From an uncultured Xanthobacteraceae bacterium (GTDB taxonomy: Bacteria; Pseudomonadota; Alphaproteobacteria; Rhizobiales; Xanthobacteraceae): 15,775 bases of DNA. Shown here in pieces: positions 15,506 to 15,775 of this stretch. Each line of letters opens with the position of its first letter. The stretch's first letter is position 1. Made by a program: the position numbers and the translations under genes. The notes under the pieces are model-generated. The model had not been told where the DNA came from. It ran no database searches and saw nothing but the letters and a program-made list of their open reading frames with translations. The DNA is taken from assembly GCA_955652195.1 (NCBI GenBank), contig CATPBC010000075.1, forward strand, positions 1 to 15,775, read 5' to 3'.

Positions 15506-15775
15506 ATGAATCCTATGGAGGCGACGCTTCACCAGCTTGTTTGTTTCGACGCGGTGGTAACCGAGGGCAGCTTTCAGGCGGCGGCCGAAAAGATTCGGCG
15601 GGCGCAGCCGTCGGTCTCGGCGGCCGTCAAGAATCTGGAGAGCCAGCTTGGCTTGATGCTGCTCGACCGCAGCGGCTATCGCGTTGCGCTGACGGAAGCG
15701 GGTCGCTCATTCCACGAGCGGACGCGCATTTTTCTCCACGAGCTCTCCGCGCTCAAAAATCATGCGGCGCAACTC
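15506..15775 (+). CDS. LysR-family transcriptional regulator, 3' part cut off by window edge
   Basis: Only the first 90 codons are present. They encode a LysR winged helix-turn-helix: LHQLVCFDAVVTEGSFQAAAE, then RRAQPSVSAAVKNLESQLGL as recognition helix, and LLDRSGYRVALTEAGRSFHERTR as wing and linker helix. Two in-frame ATGs are possible, at 15506 and 15515, neither with a good ribosome binding site; I report the longer. The effector domain lies outside the window. The gene is the only plus-strand gene here and faces away from the quinone-oxidoreductase-like gene, the classic layout of a LysR regulator and its target. Confidence 0.92.
   Translation, partial: MNPMEATLHQLVCFDAVVTEGSFQAAAEKIRRAQPSVSAAVKNLESQLGLMLLDRSGYRVALTEAGRSFHERTRIFLHELSALKNHAAQL

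Overview
The window looks like the chromosome of a GC-rich alphaproteobacterium, most likely from the Hyphomicrobiales (Rhizobiales). The evidence is the gene order miaB-phoH-ybeY-corC-lnt-HTH regulator-metK-trmB-rimP-nusA-ylxR, which I recall from Bradyrhizobium, Rhodopseudomonas and other rhizobial relatives. The PhrR/PraR-type regulator between lnt and metK and a CorC without a membrane domain also fit. Species cannot be assigned from the sequence alone.

Sixteen of the 17 genes lie on the minus strand; read in that direction, the layout runs from high to low coordinates. (1) 15506-15775: the 5' end of a plus-strand LysR regulator, cut by the window edge. It diverges from a zinc-free quinone-oxidoreductase-like MDR gene, which is followed by a carboxymuconolactone-decarboxylase/AhpD-like gene. 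This small redox block looks accessory. (2) 13593-11839: nfu, tsaB and rimI (Fe-S carrier, t6A partner, N-acetyltransferase). (3) A 265-base non-coding gap (11574-11838) rich in short repeats and palindromes. (4) 11573-5872: miaB, phoH, ybeY, corC and lnt, tightly packed with 4-base stop/start overlaps or very short gaps. (5) 5654-2969: the HTH regulator, metK and trmB. (6) A 470-base non-coding region (2499-2968) with a promoter-like element, an intrinsic terminator and two tandem repeats. (7) 2498-1: rimP, nusA and the start of ylxR, the head of the nusA-infB operon.

Most of the window is translation and RNA housekeeping. MetK makes the S-adenosylmethionine used by MiaB and TrmB. MiaB needs Fe-S clusters, which Nfu can carry. 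TsaB (t6A37), MiaB (ms2i6A37) and TrmB (m7G46) modify tRNA. RimP, YbeY and RimI act on ribosomes or their proteins, and NusA acts on RNA polymerase. Lnt finishes lipoproteins.

I see no phage, transposon, CRISPR array, tRNA or rRNA, and no clearly novel multi-gene system. The most interesting items are a promoter plus intrinsic terminator in the long leader of rimP-nusA (a candidate attenuator or about 78-nt small RNA), tandem repeats in the same leader, a cysteine-free AhpD-like protein, a TrmB with His where the family's C-terminal motif has Glu, and the repeat-filled rimI-miaB gap.
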